A stretch of DNA of 64,000 bases, from positions 124,001-188,000 of the forward strand of contig JBBQBI010000001.1 of assembly GCA_038363005.1 (NCBI GenBank). Direction: 5' to 3'. The translations under genes were made by a program, and so were the position numbers. The stretch is from JAKOWB01 sp038363005. Its GTDB lineage: Bacteria; Pseudomonadota; Alphaproteobacteria; Kiloniellales; JACOMY01. The notes beneath the pieces are model-generated. The model did no database searches and was not told the DNA's origin. It was given only the letters and a program-made list of their open reading frames with translations. Each line of letters begins with the position of its first letter. The stretch's first letter is position 1. This document shows, one piece after another, positions 54,172 through 63,178 of this stretch.

Positions 54172-55017
54172 CTAAGCGGTAAAGGCCGCGAGACCGCCGG
54201 CCATCACCAGCATGCGCGGGTCGTCCGGCGGCACGGCATTCCAGGGCGTACGGTTGGCATCAAGTAGTCGCGGTCCCTCCGGCGTCACCAGGTAGTCGAA
54301 CTTGCCATAGTCGAAGCCCAGCTCCTCTCGGCGCCGGCGAATTTCCGGCGGCACTTCGTCGTGCAGCGGCAAGCTGGCGACCTGATCCGCCCACTTCACC
54401 ACCTGAGCCGGGGCAAAGAAAGTCTTCACGACGCTGCCGCTGCCCAGGAAGTGCCACTGGTTGAGCGTATAGAGCGCGTCGTGGCGCTGGACCAGGAAGC
54501 GTTCGACCACCAACTCCGGACGCCGCCAGACCCATGGCGGCACCGCGTCCAGGTTGGGATAGGGCCGATAGCGATCGCCTGGCAGGCGGCCGCTCCAGCG
54601 CGGCGGCAGACGACGCAGCAGCGCGTCGCCCCAGTGCGCGCGCCAGCCACCGCAGGCCAGCGCCAGGCGTCGTTCCGGCAAGCCCAGGTGGTTGCGGTCG
54701 GTCTTGACGATCACCGGGCCATCCCAGGGCGCGTCGCGTGTCAGCAGATCGCGGCTGACCAGCCGCTTGGAGATATCGCGCACCTTGCCGTTGAGGCAGA
54801 TGGGATAGCGCGCCGCGAGCTCCAGATAGGGCTCGGGCACCACGGTCAGGTCGACGTGCAGGATGGCGATGTCGGCCGCCGGGGGATCGCGCAGCCCCTG
54901 CTGCACCAGAATCTCCCAGCCGGCCGGCTGCCAGATGCCGAAGGCGATGACCGCGAGCCCGTTGTTCGGGTGCAGTCCTTGATGCTGGTGCGTCAGGATG
55001 ACGATCCGCCGCCGCAT
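54172..55017 (-). CDS. ATP-grasp-like protein, paralogue of the previous gene
   Basis: The product has 281 residues, like its neighbour, and starts MRRRIVILTHQHQGLHPN. The same blocks occur: VIVKTDRNHLGLPE, LVVERFLVQRHDALY and LGFDYGKFDYLV with LLDANRTPW. The start at 55017 has AGGAGG eight bases upstream and makes the N-termini of the two paralogues align exactly; the ATG at 55023 is too near the ribosome site. It is the first gene on this minus-strand run. The 55018-55243 gap is a divergent promoter region in which I see no certain elements. Confidence 0.7.
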   Translation of the reverse strand: MRRRIVILTHQHQGLHPNNGLAVIAFGIWQPAGWEILVQQGLRDPPAADIAILHVDLTVVPEPYLELAARYPICLNGKVRDISKRLVSRDLLTRDAPWDGPVIVKTDRNHLGLPERRLALACGGWRAHWGDALLRRLPPRWSGRLPGDRYRPYPNLDAVPPWVWRRPELVVERFLVQRHDALYTLNQWHFLGSGSVVKTFFAPAQVVKWADQVASLPLHDEVPPEIRRRREELGFDYGKFDYLVTPEGPRLLDANRTPWNAVPPDDPRMLVMAGGLAAFTA

Positions 55018-55243
55018 CCCCATGCCCTCCTGCCGGCGATCGCCGGTGCCCAGGGCATCACTAGCATATGGTGGTCATCAGGCGGCAGGTTCGTGGTGGT
55101 GCCGCTGCCTGGCGACCGAACCAACGCAGCGCGCCGTTCCTTCAGCAATTCACGCATGGCAGCGAATTTTATGCAGTCGGATCAGATGCTTCGTCGCTTA
55201 GATTGCCCCTTGATCAATAGATCTTTGGGCTGGGGTTTCGATT

Positions 55244-56275
55244 GTGGGCGTGATCCAGGTGGCCGGGATTCTCTTGGTATCCTTGGCGGCTCTCGAGGCG
55301 CGACAGTCGCTGCCTGCGAGCGCTGAGGCGCACCGCCACCTCGCCGAAGACCTGGAGGCCGTGGGCTGCTGCTACCTGACCGATCTGGGGCCACTCGTCG
55401 CGCGGTTGGACCAGGCCGCCGCGGCGGCCCGACGGTTCTTCGCCCTGCCCGAGGCCGAGAAGCTGCGCAGCCGCATTGGGCTGGCGCCGCGCCACAGCGG
55501 CTATGTGCCCTTCAGCGAAAGCGGCCTCTACGCGGACGAGAGTGAAGGGCGGCGTTACGAAGCTTTCGACCTGGGGCCGGAAGACGCGCCCGGGGATAGC
55601 TGTCTCCCAGCCGGCGGTCTGTTCCACGGCGCCAACCTCTGGCCGGCGCTGCCCGGCTTCCGCGAGACGATCTACGAATACCTCTTGGCAGTGCGCGCGG
55701 TGAGCTTCGCGGTCACCCGGGCGCTGGAGCGCCTGTTCGGCCTGGCGGCTGGCGACCTGCAGGGGCGCATGGGCCGGGCGACGTCGCAGCTGCGCCTGAT
55801 CAACTATGCCGGCGAGGCCTTGCCTGCTCCTGCCACGGCCAGCGACATGGGCAAGCATACGGACTATGAGGTCTTCACCCTGCTCTACCAGACCGACTCT
55901 GGCCTGCAGGTCTGCGATCCGGGCGGCAGCTGGCGCGAGGTGCCGCCGCGCGAGGGCACGCTGGTTCTGCTGGTCGGCAATCTGTTGGAAGTGCTGTCGA
56001 ACGGCCGCTTCCGCTCGACGCCGCACCGGGTCCGGCAGAGCGCCGCCGCGCGCCTGTCGATTCCCTATTTCGCCGCGCTGGATTTCGAGGCTGTGGTGGC
56101 GCCGGTGAACGCGCCGCCGGGCGAGTGGCGCTATCAGCCGCTGGTCGCCGGCGAGCATCTGCTGGAACAGGTGACGCGGGACTTCGCCTATCTGCGCCGA
56201 CGCCTGCGGGACGGGACGCATCGCCTGCCGGGCGGCCTGCCCGACGCCAATCCCTTCGACCGGCCGGAAGGCTGA
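55244..56275 (+). CDS. 2-oxoglutarate/Fe(II) oxygenase, isopenicillin N synthase family
   Basis: The 343-residue product has the family N-terminal DIOX_N part and the iron ligands GKHTDYEVFTLLYQ (His-x-Asp) near residue 205, RSTPHRV (second His) near residue 262 and ARLSIPYF (2-oxoglutarate Arg-x-Ser) near residue 272. Such enzymes hydroxylate or desaturate small molecules. It begins with GTG at 55244 or 55250; neither has a strong ribosome site. Its stop overlaps the start of the exporter gene, so the two are coupled and may act on, and export, the same compound. Confidence 0.87.
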   Translation: MGVIQVAGILLVSLAALEARQSLPASAEAHRHLAEDLEAVGCCYLTDLGPLVARLDQAAAAARRFFALPEAEKLRSRIGLAPRHSGYVPFSESGLYADESEGRRYEAFDLGPEDAPGDSCLPAGGLFHGANLWPALPGFRETIYEYLLAVRAVSFAVTRALERLFGLAAGDLQGRMGRATSQLRLINYAGEALPAPATASDMGKHTDYEVFTLLYQTDSGLQVCDPGGSWREVPPREGTLVLLVGNLLEVLSNGRFRSTPHRVRQSAAARLSIPYFAALDFEAVVAPVNAPPGEWRYQPLVAGEHLLEQVTRDFAYLRRRLRDGTHRLPGGLPDANPFDRPEG

Positions 56276-56901
56276 TGCCATCGCTGGAGACGATCCTGGC
56301 GGTGATGGCGGCGGGCTTCACCCTCAGCGCCTCGCCAGGTCCCTCGATGCTCTATGTGCTGTCGCGGACCATCCAGCAGGGTCGGCGCGGTGGCATTGCC
56401 TCCTCGCTTGGCTTGGCGCTCGGCGGGCTGCTCCTCGCCGTTGTCGCGGCCTATGGACTGGCCGCCCTGGCCGCGGGTTCGCCCATGACACTGCGGGTCA
56501 TCCGCTACGGCGGGGCGGCCTATCTGTGCTGGCTTGGCCTGCAGGCGTTGCGCGCGGCCTGTACGCCAACTCCGGCCAGGACGCAGGCGGCGGCGGCGTA
56601 CGCTGCCGTCCCGACCCTGCGGCTCTTCGCCCAGGGCGTGCTGGTCGAGCTGACGAATCCCAAGACGCTGCTGTTCTTTCTTGCCTTCATGACACCCTTC
56701 GCGGCGAACCACAGTCCCCTGGGCCTGCTGCTGCTGGGTGCCTTGATCCCGCTGACCGCGGTGCCGGCCGACCTGCTCTGCATCTTCGCCGGCGCCTGGG
56801 TGGCGGCGAAGGCGCGGCGGCGCACCTGGCTGGCCAGAGCCTGCGATCTTGCCGCCGCGCTGGTCCTGCTGGCGCTGGGCGTGGCGGTGCTGCTGCTGTG
56901 A
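56275..56901 (+). CDS. LysE/RhtB-family amino acid exporter
   Basis: The 208-residue membrane protein has six hydrophobic spans and the LysE pattern FTLSASPGPSMLYVLSRTIQQGRRGG near residue 15, with ELTNPKTLLFFLAFMTPF near residue 125. The ATG shares a base with the upstream stop. Export of an amino acid or a related compound is the family role. Confidence 0.9.
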   Translation: MPSLETILAVMAAGFTLSASPGPSMLYVLSRTIQQGRRGGIASSLGLALGGLLLAVVAAYGLAALAAGSPMTLRVIRYGGAAYLCWLGLQALRAACTPTPARTQAAAAYAAVPTLRLFAQGVLVELTNPKTLLFFLAFMTPFAANHSPLGLLLLGALIPLTAVPADLLCIFAGAWVAAKARRRTWLARACDLAAALVLLALGVAVLLL

Positions 56902-56906
56902 ACTTG

Positions 56907-58247
56907 CTACTCCGCCGCGGCCTTCTGGTCGGCGGCGATCAGCGCGCCACGGTGCTCTGACAGCAGGTCCTCCAGCGCATCGGTGAAGGCCCGCATCTCG
57001 GCCTCGCCGATTTCCAGCGACATGGCGATGTAGCCGCGCCGGGCGCAGTAGACGCCGCGGTTGATCAGCCCCAGATGGACCAGCTTGCGCGCCTGCGGAT
57101 CGCTGTGCGCGTCGTGCGGGCCGACAATCGGCTGCGACTGGAAGTGCAGGCAGAAGAGCGAGCCGACACCGGTCACCTGCAGCGGCACGCCGGCCTTGTC
57201 AGCGGTGGCGCGCAGGCGCTGCTGCAGGTCTTCGCCGCGGCTGTTCAGCCCCTCCAACGCCTCCCTGGTCAGCACCTTGGACAGGCCGGCGTAGCCCGCC
57301 GCCATGGTCAGCACGTTGTTGTTATAGGTGCCGCTGTGCGACAGCGCGCCGGGCTTGCGCGGATCGAGCGGCGCCAGGATCTCGGCGCGGCCGCCGAAGG
57401 CGCCGAAGGTCAGGCCGCCGCCGATGTACTTGCCGAACGAGGTCATGTCGGGCTGCACGCCCAGCTTGCCCTGCAGGCCGCCGTAGGACAGGCGCGAAGT
57501 CATGACCTCGTCGAACACCAGGACGATGCCGTGCTTCGCGGTCGCCGCGCGCAGGCCCTTCAGAAACTCCTGCGTTGCCGGGATGCAGCCGCCGCCACCC
57601 ATCATGGGCTCGACCACCACGGCGGCCAGGCGACCGGCATGCTGCTCGATCAGCGCCGTCGTCGCCGCCAGGTCGTTGTAGGGCGCCACCACATAGGGGA
57701 AGGGCAGGTTCAGCGGCGAGCCGCCGTAGGCAAAGGTCAGCACGCCACCGTGGTAGCCGGCGTCGAACACCATGATGGCCTCGCGCCCGGTGTGCACGCG
57801 GGCCAGGCTGAGCGCCATGATGTTGGCCTCGGTCCCGGAGTTGCAGAAGCGCAGCTGCTCGACCGAGGGGAAGCGCTCCTTGATCAGCTCGGCCAGCTTG
57901 ATCTCGTAGGTGTTGGGTCCGCCCAGCACGATGCCGTCGTCCAGCGCGGCATGCACCGCCGCCTTGATGTGTTCATTGGAGTGGCCGTAGAGGCCGGCCG
58001 AATATTCGCCCAGGAAGTCGACATAGCGGTGGCCGTCGATGTCGTGCAGATAGGCGCCGACGCCCTTGGCCATGGTGGCCGGGAAGGGATCGAAGTGCAG
58101 CACCGTGCGGGTGTTGCCGCCGGGCATGGATTTCAGCGCCTGCTGGTAGGCCGACTGGCTCTTCGGGTTGGCGGCGATGTAGGCTGCTTCGACCTCGTTG
58201 ACCGCGATGTCCAGGGCGCGATTGGTGGCGGCGGTGCTGCTCGACAT
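56907..58247 (-). CDS. Class-III aminotransferase (glutamate-1-semialdehyde aminomutase-like)
   Basis: The 446-residue PLP enzyme has SGTEANIMALSLAR near residue 140, the aromatic/ligand FDEVMTSR near residue 255 and the PLP lysine in TSFGKYIGGG near residue 275. It resembles GSA aminomutase but the context (two GntR regulators, FAD oxidoreductases, RidA) points to catabolism of an amine or amino acid. The ATG at 58247 follows GGGAG. It faces the first GntR gene across a gap with a palindrome. Confidence 0.88.
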   Translation of the reverse strand: MSSSTAATNRALDIAVNEVEAAYIAANPKSQSAYQQALKSMPGGNTRTVLHFDPFPATMAKGVGAYLHDIDGHRYVDFLGEYSAGLYGHSNEHIKAAVHAALDDGIVLGGPNTYEIKLAELIKERFPSVEQLRFCNSGTEANIMALSLARVHTGREAIMVFDAGYHGGVLTFAYGGSPLNLPFPYVVAPYNDLAATTALIEQHAGRLAAVVVEPMMGGGGCIPATQEFLKGLRAATAKHGIVLVFDEVMTSRLSYGGLQGKLGVQPDMTSFGKYIGGGLTFGAFGGRAEILAPLDPRKPGALSHSGTYNNNVLTMAAGYAGLSKVLTREALEGLNSRGEDLQQRLRATADKAGVPLQVTGVGSLFCLHFQSQPIVGPHDAHSDPQARKLVHLGLINRGVYCARRGYIAMSLEIGEAEMRAFTDALEDLLSEHRGALIAADQKAAAE

Positions 58248-58334
58248 GGCTGGTCTCCCTGGATGCGCTGCGGTCGGCCGATGGATGGGGGCCGTTGGCT
58301 TGACTTCGCCACGGCCGAATGAGATTACAAAAGA

Positions 58335-58344
58335 TGTGATCACA
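58335..58344. promoter_or_regulatory. Palindrome TGTGATCACA in the aminotransferase/GntR gap
   Basis: A perfect 10-bp palindrome lies between the divergent aminotransferase and GntR genes. The identical palindrome occurs at 60048-60057 ahead of the FAD oxidoreductase gene. FadR-type GntR proteins bind short palindromes of the form TnGTnnnACnA, so it is a likely operator of one or both regulators. Confidence 0.65.
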
Positions 58345-58520
58345 GAGAATTCAGGGTGGCAAGCAGCGCTGAATGCAGTGGTGGCATGCGGCAGGGCGCA
58401 ACCGCAAGTCCAGCGTGGCGCGATGCGGCGGGCCGGCGATTGACGGACCGCGCGCGTGCCCCTAAGCCTCAGGTCGGTGCGGCGTTTCGCGCCGCCCTTC
58501 ATCTGCTTCCGGATACCGCC

Positions 58521-59216
58521 TTGAACCCTGCCACCGCGATCCTTTCGCCGCTCGACAACGCGCTGTCCGGCACCAAGCTGCGCCGCGTCACGCTGGACGA
58601 GAAGGCCTATCGTTGGCTCAAGGACGCCTTGATCTCCGGCCGTTTGCCGCCGGGGCAGGTCCTGACCATCAGCGGTTTGGCCGAGCAGTTCGACATCAGT
58701 CCCATGCCGGTGCGCGAAGCCTTGAACCGCCTGGTGTCGGAGTACGCGCTGACCCTGCTGCCCAACCGCTCGGTTGTGGTGCCTGAGCTGACGCGCGGCG
58801 CCTTCACCGAGATCACCGCGATCCGCTGCCGTCTGGAGTCGCTCGCGGCCGAGGCGGCGGCGGTCCGCATGCCGGCGGCGACCCTGGCCGACATGGTGGC
58901 GATCAATCGGCGGATGGAGCGCGACCCGGCGCTGGATCAGGTTGCCGTCCTGGACGCCAACCGGCTGTTCCACTTCCAGCTCTACGAGGCGGCGGCCATG
59001 CCGATGCTGCTGTCACTGATCGAAACGCAGTGGGTGCGCATCGGGCCGCTGCTGCGCCTGCATGTGCGGCCCGACAGCCGCCGCGGTCCGCAGAAGCATC
59101 ATCGCGCGCTGCTGGCGGCGCTGAAGGCCGGCGACGCGGCGGCGGCGGGTGCCGCGATCATCGCCGACCTGGAGCACGCCGCCAGGGATATCCAGACCCT
59201 CCTGGCGGCCGACTGA
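58521..59216 (+). CDS. GntR-family regulator, FadR/FCD type (first of two)
   Basis: The product (231 residues from this start) has a winged HTH with LKDALISGRLPPGQVLTISGLAEQF and ISPMPVREALNRLVSE, and a C-terminal FCD ligand-binding domain with the metal histidines in FHFQLYE and KHHRALLAAL. The start is uncertain: a TTG at 58521 keeps the usual N-terminal length; a GTG at 58356 or ATG at 58386 would add 45-55 atypical residues. It probably responds to a small acid or amino acid and controls the genes around it. Confidence 0.82.
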   Translation: MNPATAILSPLDNALSGTKLRRVTLDEKAYRWLKDALISGRLPPGQVLTISGLAEQFDISPMPVREALNRLVSEYALTLLPNRSVVVPELTRGAFTEITAIRCRLESLAAEAAAVRMPAATLADMVAINRRMERDPALDQVAVLDANRLFHFQLYEAAAMPMLLSLIETQWVRIGPLLRLHVRPDSRRGPQKHHRALLAALKAGDAAAAGAAIIADLEHAARDIQTLLAAD

Positions 59217-59320
59217 CGACTGCGTGAGCGGCCGCCCACGCGGGCACGCAGCGTGCGACACTGCGGGCATGCCGACTCGGGGACCGGTCCAACGGGCCGC
59301 CCAGGCGAAGGGGAGCGACC

Positions 59321-60022
59321 ATGGCGGAAGCCACCGAGAGCCTCGCCGGACCGCTCAGCGAAGCGGTGCCGATTGAGCGCGACACCTTGCATGAGCAGGT
59401 CTATGACCGGCTGAAGCGCGCCATCATGTCGGGCGCCATCGTGCCGGGGACCGCGCTGTCGGTGCGCGGCCTGTCGCGAGCGCTGGGCACCAGCCCCATG
59501 CCGGTGCGCGAGGCGCTGCGCCGCCTGATCGCCGAGCGGGCGCTGGAGACGCTGCCCAACCGCTCCGTCATCCTGCCGATTCCCAGCGCCGCGCGCTTCG
59601 CCGAGATCCGCCGCCTGCGCATGGCCATCGAAGGCATGATGGTCGAGGCCGCGGCCGGCAGCATGACAGCGGCGGACCTCGACTGGCTGGAGGCGGCCGA
59701 AGCGCAAATGGAGGCGGCGGAGGATGGCCCGCCGGTCGACTATCTGGCGCTGCACAACGACTTCCACTTCCGCATCTACCGCGCGGCGGCGATGCCAACG
59801 GCGCTAGCCATCACTGAATCGCTCTGGCTGCAGACCGGCCCCATGCTGCACCACGTCATGCAGCGCCAGACGTTGGGCGCCGCCAGGGGCCAGCACAAGG
59901 CGGTGATCGCGGCGCTGCGCCGCCATGACGGCGCCGCCGCCCGCAAGGCGCTGGAGGTCGATATCCACGACCCCGGCGAAGCCATACTGGCGGTACTGCG
60001 GCAGCACGACCGGACCCGTTGA
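59321..60022 (+). CDS. GntR-family regulator, FadR/FCD type (second of two)
   Basis: The 233-residue product has the winged HTH DTLHEQVYDRLKRAIMSGAIVPG with GTSPMPVREALRRLIAE, then an FCD domain with HNDFHFRIYRAA and GQHKAVIAALRRHD. It is similar to the preceding regulator and lies in tandem with it, 104 bp downstream. It ends 59 bp before the FAD oxidoreductase gene, whose promoter carries the shared palindrome. Confidence 0.9.
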   Translation: MAEATESLAGPLSEAVPIERDTLHEQVYDRLKRAIMSGAIVPGTALSVRGLSRALGTSPMPVREALRRLIAERALETLPNRSVILPIPSAARFAEIRRLRMAIEGMMVEAAAGSMTAADLDWLEAAEAQMEAAEDGPPVDYLALHNDFHFRIYRAAAMPTALAITESLWLQTGPMLHHVMQRQTLGAARGQHKAVIAALRRHDGAAARKALEVDIHDPGEAILAVLRQHDRTR

Positions 60023-60046
60023 ACTGGCTCGGCGGCGGCTCCTCTG

Positions 60047-60075
60047 TTGTGATCACACAACGACTCCTCTAGATT
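60047..60075 (+). promoter_or_regulatory. Promoter and GntR-type operator of the FAD oxidoreductase gene
   Basis: TTGTGA (60047-60052) and TAGATT (60070-60075) are separated by exactly 17 bases. The palindrome TGTGATCACA (60048-60057) overlaps the -35 box, so a bound regulator would block the promoter. The ATG of the gene lies at 60082, where transcription would be expected to start, and no ribosome-binding site precedes it. Confidence 0.6.
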
Positions 60076-60081
60076 GAGACC

Positions 60082-61488
60082 ATGCCCGAGACCGCCGACA
60101 GCCAGCGCTGCGTGATGCTGCGTGAGGCCCTGGACCCCGCCGAACCGCCTGTCCTGCTGCGCGGCGCCGAGCAGGCCGACGTGGCCATCGTCGGCGGCGG
60201 CTACCTCGGCCTCTGGACGGCGCTGGAGCTGCGCCGGGCGGAACCGCAGCTACGCATCGCCGTGCTTGAGGCCGACCTCTGCGGCGGCGGCGCCAGCGGG
60301 CGCAATTCCGGCATGGCGCTGCCCTACTGGACCAAGTTCGAGGCGCTGGCGGCGCGCTGCGGCGTGGCCGAGGCGCTCAGGCTCTGCGATGCCTCGGTCG
60401 CCGCGCTGGACGAGATCGAGGCCTTCGCCACCGCGCAGGGGCTTGATATCGAGTTCCGGCGCGCCGGCTGGTTGTGGGGCGCCACCTCGGCCGGGCAGGA
60501 GGGACGCTGGCAGGGTGTCATGGCGGCGCTGGCCAAGCAGGGGCGCGAACCCTTCCGGGCACTCGACAAGGCTGGCGTCGAGGCGCTGCTGACGGCGCCG
60601 GGCTACCGCTGCGGTGCCTACGATCCGGCGCCGGCGACACTGCATCCCGGCAAGCTGGCGCGCGGCCTGCGCCGGGTTGCCCTGGCGCAGGGCATCAGGA
60701 TCTTCGAGCAGTCGCCGATGCGGCGGCTGGACCGCGGCCGCCCGGCGGTGATCGCCACGCCGCTTGGCAGCTTGACTGCCGGGCGCGTGGTGCTGGCGAT
60801 CAATGCCTGGTCGCTGCGGGTGCCTGAACTGCGGCCCGGCATCCTGGTGATCACCAGCGACGATGCCATCACTGCGCCGGTGCCGGATTTCCTCAACCGC
60901 CAGTGCTGGCGGCAAGGGCCGATCATCACCAATTCCAGCGTCTTCGTCTCCGGCTTCCGCACCACCCGCGACGGCCGCATCGTCGGCGGCGTGACCGGTG
61001 GCAAAGTCGGTTTCGGCAGCCTGGCCGACCAGCGTTTCGAGGGGCGCACGCCGCGCGAACCCGACATCGCCGCCGCGCTGACCGAAACCTTCGGCCCGGG
61101 CCACGGCCTGACCCTGGCGACCAGCTGGCGCGGGCCGATCGATCGCACCCGCACCGGCCTGCCGCTCTATGGCCGCCTGCCGGGCCCGGCGGAGCTGTTC
61201 TTCGGCTACGGCTTCTCCGGCAACGGCATCGTCGGCTGCCGCCTGGGCGGACAGATCCTGGCCGCGCTGGCCTTGGGTCGGCGGGACGAGTGGAGCGGCT
61301 GCGGGCTGGTGACGCAGCCGGAGCGCTGGATGCCGCCGGAGCCGATCCGCTATCTGGGCGCCCATCTGGTGCGCGGCGCGGTGCGGCAGAAGGACCGGCT
61401 GGACAATGCCGGCCGGCGGCAGGGCGCCATCGGGCGTGCCCTGGCCAACCTGGCGCCCGGCGGCGTCGTCACCACCCGCAAGTCCTGA
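60082..61488 (+). CDS. FAD-dependent amine/amino-acid oxidoreductase (DAO family)
   Basis: The 468-residue product has the FAD-binding dinucleotide fold VAIVGGGYLGLWTALEL near residue 34, GGGASGRNSGMAL near residue 70 (typical of DadA/PuuB-type proteins) and the C-terminal FFGYGFSGNGIVGCRLGGQ. It probably oxidises an amine or amino acid. It appears to be transcribed from the operator-bearing promoter and the mRNA may be leaderless. It is followed by an EutQ-like cupin after 11 bp. Confidence 0.88.
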   Translation: MPETADSQRCVMLREALDPAEPPVLLRGAEQADVAIVGGGYLGLWTALELRRAEPQLRIAVLEADLCGGGASGRNSGMALPYWTKFEALAARCGVAEALRLCDASVAALDEIEAFATAQGLDIEFRRAGWLWGATSAGQEGRWQGVMAALAKQGREPFRALDKAGVEALLTAPGYRCGAYDPAPATLHPGKLARGLRRVALAQGIRIFEQSPMRRLDRGRPAVIATPLGSLTAGRVVLAINAWSLRVPELRPGILVITSDDAITAPVPDFLNRQCWRQGPIITNSSVFVSGFRTTRDGRIVGGVTGGKVGFGSLADQRFEGRTPREPDIAAALTETFGPGHGLTLATSWRGPIDRTRTGLPLYGRLPGPAELFFGYGFSGNGIVGCRLGGQILAALALGRRDEWSGCGLVTQPERWMPPEPIRYLGAHLVRGAVRQKDRLDNAGRRQGAIGRALANLAPGGVVTTRKS

Positions 61489-61499
61489 AGGGAAAGCCG

Positions 61500-61862
61500 A
61501 TGACCGGGGTGCGGCACTTCAAGCGGAGCGAGCTGCAGCTCCAGGTCGCCCGCGTCGGCGACCAGCAGACCGCCATCGCGCGCCTGGTCAACGCCAGCTT
61601 CAGCAAGACGCTCGGCGCCGGCGTCGAGCGGCTGGAGAAGACCCGCCTGGAATGGACCGTGACCTACGACGAGGTGCTGTTCATCCGCGAGGGGCGCCTG
61701 ACGGTGCACAGCGGCGGCCAGTCCTATGACTGCGTGGCCGGCGATATCGTCTGGCTGCCCAACGGCACCACCCTGGTCTACGACGCGCCCGAGGCCTGCG
61801 AGTACTTCTATGCGCTGGCGCCGGTCGACTGGGCGCGGCAGCAGGGTACCGTGGAGCCCTAG
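61500..61862 (+). CDS. Cupin protein, EutQ-like
   Basis: The 120-residue single cupin has YDEVLFIREGRLTVHSGGQSY and AGDIVWLPNGTTLVYDAP, the form seen in EutQ-type cupins that accompany amine catabolic genes. It follows the oxidoreductase gene in the same direction and its last four bases overlap the end of the convergent second oxidoreductase gene. Confidence 0.82.
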   Translation: MTGVRHFKRSELQLQVARVGDQQTAIARLVNASFSKTLGAGVERLEKTRLEWTVTYDEVLFIREGRLTVHSGGQSYDCVAGDIVWLPNGTTLVYDAPEACEYFYALAPVDWARQQGTVEP

Positions 61863-63178
61863 TAGCCCTGGCGCTCGCGCAGGCGGTACCAGCGCATCAG
61901 CAGCGGCATGAACCAGGGGCGGCCCCAGTAATAGGGCCGCGTCTCAAAGGCCAATCCATCGAAGGCGCTCTCGCCACCCGGACGGCCCAGGATGCGGCGC
62001 GCCAGCTTGTCGCCGAACAGCGTGCCCAGGGGCAGGCCGGAGCCGAAGCAGTAGCCCATGGCGTAGTGCAGCCCCGCGTGACTGCCGATATGCGGGTAGA
62101 GGTCGAAGGTGGCGGCACAGCGCCCGGTCCAGACATTGTCGAAGCCGACTGCTGCAAGTTGCGGGAAGATGCGGCGCATCTTGGCGTGCAGCCGCACCGC
62201 CACCAGGTCGAGGTCGCTGTAGCTATCGCCGGTCAGCGCGCCGAACAGCAGCCGCGTACCGTCCGGCGACGGGCGCGCGTAGTCGGTGTCCATCGCATAG
62301 TCGTGGAACACGCGCAGCTTGGGAATCAATGTCCGCAGCAACGCCGGTGGCAGGGGTTCGGTCGCGGCCATGTAGGCGTTCAGTGGGATCGCGCGGCGGC
62401 GCAGCCAGGGCGTCGCCTTGCCGGTGTAGCCGTTGGTGGCGACGATCACCTGCCCGGCCTGGACAACGCCGCGGGCCGTCTGCACCGCGTGGCCGTCGCC
62501 GTCGCGTTGCGTCCCGGTGACCGGCGTGTGGGCATAGACCACGGCGCCGGCGGACTCCGCCAGCGCCAGCATTCCGAGGTGGTACTTGCCGGGATGGCAG
62601 AGGTAGTGCTCGGCGATCACCGCGCCGCCGTGATAGAGGTCGGAGCCGAGTTCGCGCGCCTGCTCCGCCTTCGGCACCATCTCGTGCGCGTCGCCCAGGT
62701 GACGCTGCTTCAGCTCCAGGTCGCGCGCCATCACCTCGTAGAGCGCCGGCGAATTTGCGGCGATGAAGCGCCCGCGCTGCTGCAGGTCGCAGTCGATGCC
62801 TTCGCGCCCGATGAAGTCGACGATGCCGTCGAAGGCCTGGCGCAGCTCGCCATAGATCGCCTTGGCCTTGGCCTCGCCAGCGTCGGCCAGGATCTCGCCG
62901 AAGCCGTGCTTGATAGTGCGGCCGATCACGCCGGTCGGACGCGAAGAAGCACCTTGGCCAGGGTCGCTGGCCTCGAACACCGCAACGCTTGCGCCGGCAC
63001 GGGCCAGTGTGATGGCGGCGGAGAGACCGGTGGCGCCGGAGCCGATGATGGCAACCTCGACCCGCGGCGGCAGCACCATAGGTGGGCGGGGCGGGCGGGG
63101 CGCGGCCTCCCACCAGTAGGGCGTGCGCCGCGCGCCGGGCCGCAGCGGCTGGCGCGCGACCTCGGTGGCCAGGCTCAT
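61859..63178 (-). CDS. FAD-dependent oxidoreductase, second (DAO/gamma-glutamylputrescine oxidase-like)
   Basis: The 439-residue product begins with a Pro/Arg-rich tail (PYWWEAAPRP), then VAIIGSGATGLSAAITLARAG near residue 42 and SSRPTGVIGRTIKHG near residue 77, with YAMGYCFGSGLPLGTLFGDKLA near the end. It belongs to the same family as the product of the gene at 60082 but faces it. Its start overlaps the RidA gene by four bases (ATGA). Confidence 0.87.
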   Translation of the reverse strand: MSLATEVARQPLRPGARRTPYWWEAAPRPPRPPMVLPPRVEVAIIGSGATGLSAAITLARAGASVAVFEASDPGQGASSRPTGVIGRTIKHGFGEILADAGEAKAKAIYGELRQAFDGIVDFIGREGIDCDLQQRGRFIAANSPALYEVMARDLELKQRHLGDAHEMVPKAEQARELGSDLYHGGAVIAEHYLCHPGKYHLGMLALAESAGAVVYAHTPVTGTQRDGDGHAVQTARGVVQAGQVIVATNGYTGKATPWLRRRAIPLNAYMAATEPLPPALLRTLIPKLRVFHDYAMDTDYARPSPDGTRLLFGALTGDSYSDLDLVAVRLHAKMRRIFPQLAAVGFDNVWTGRCAATFDLYPHIGSHAGLHYAMGYCFGSGLPLGTLFGDKLARRILGRPGGESAFDGLAFETRPYYWGRPWFMPLLMRWYRLRERQGY

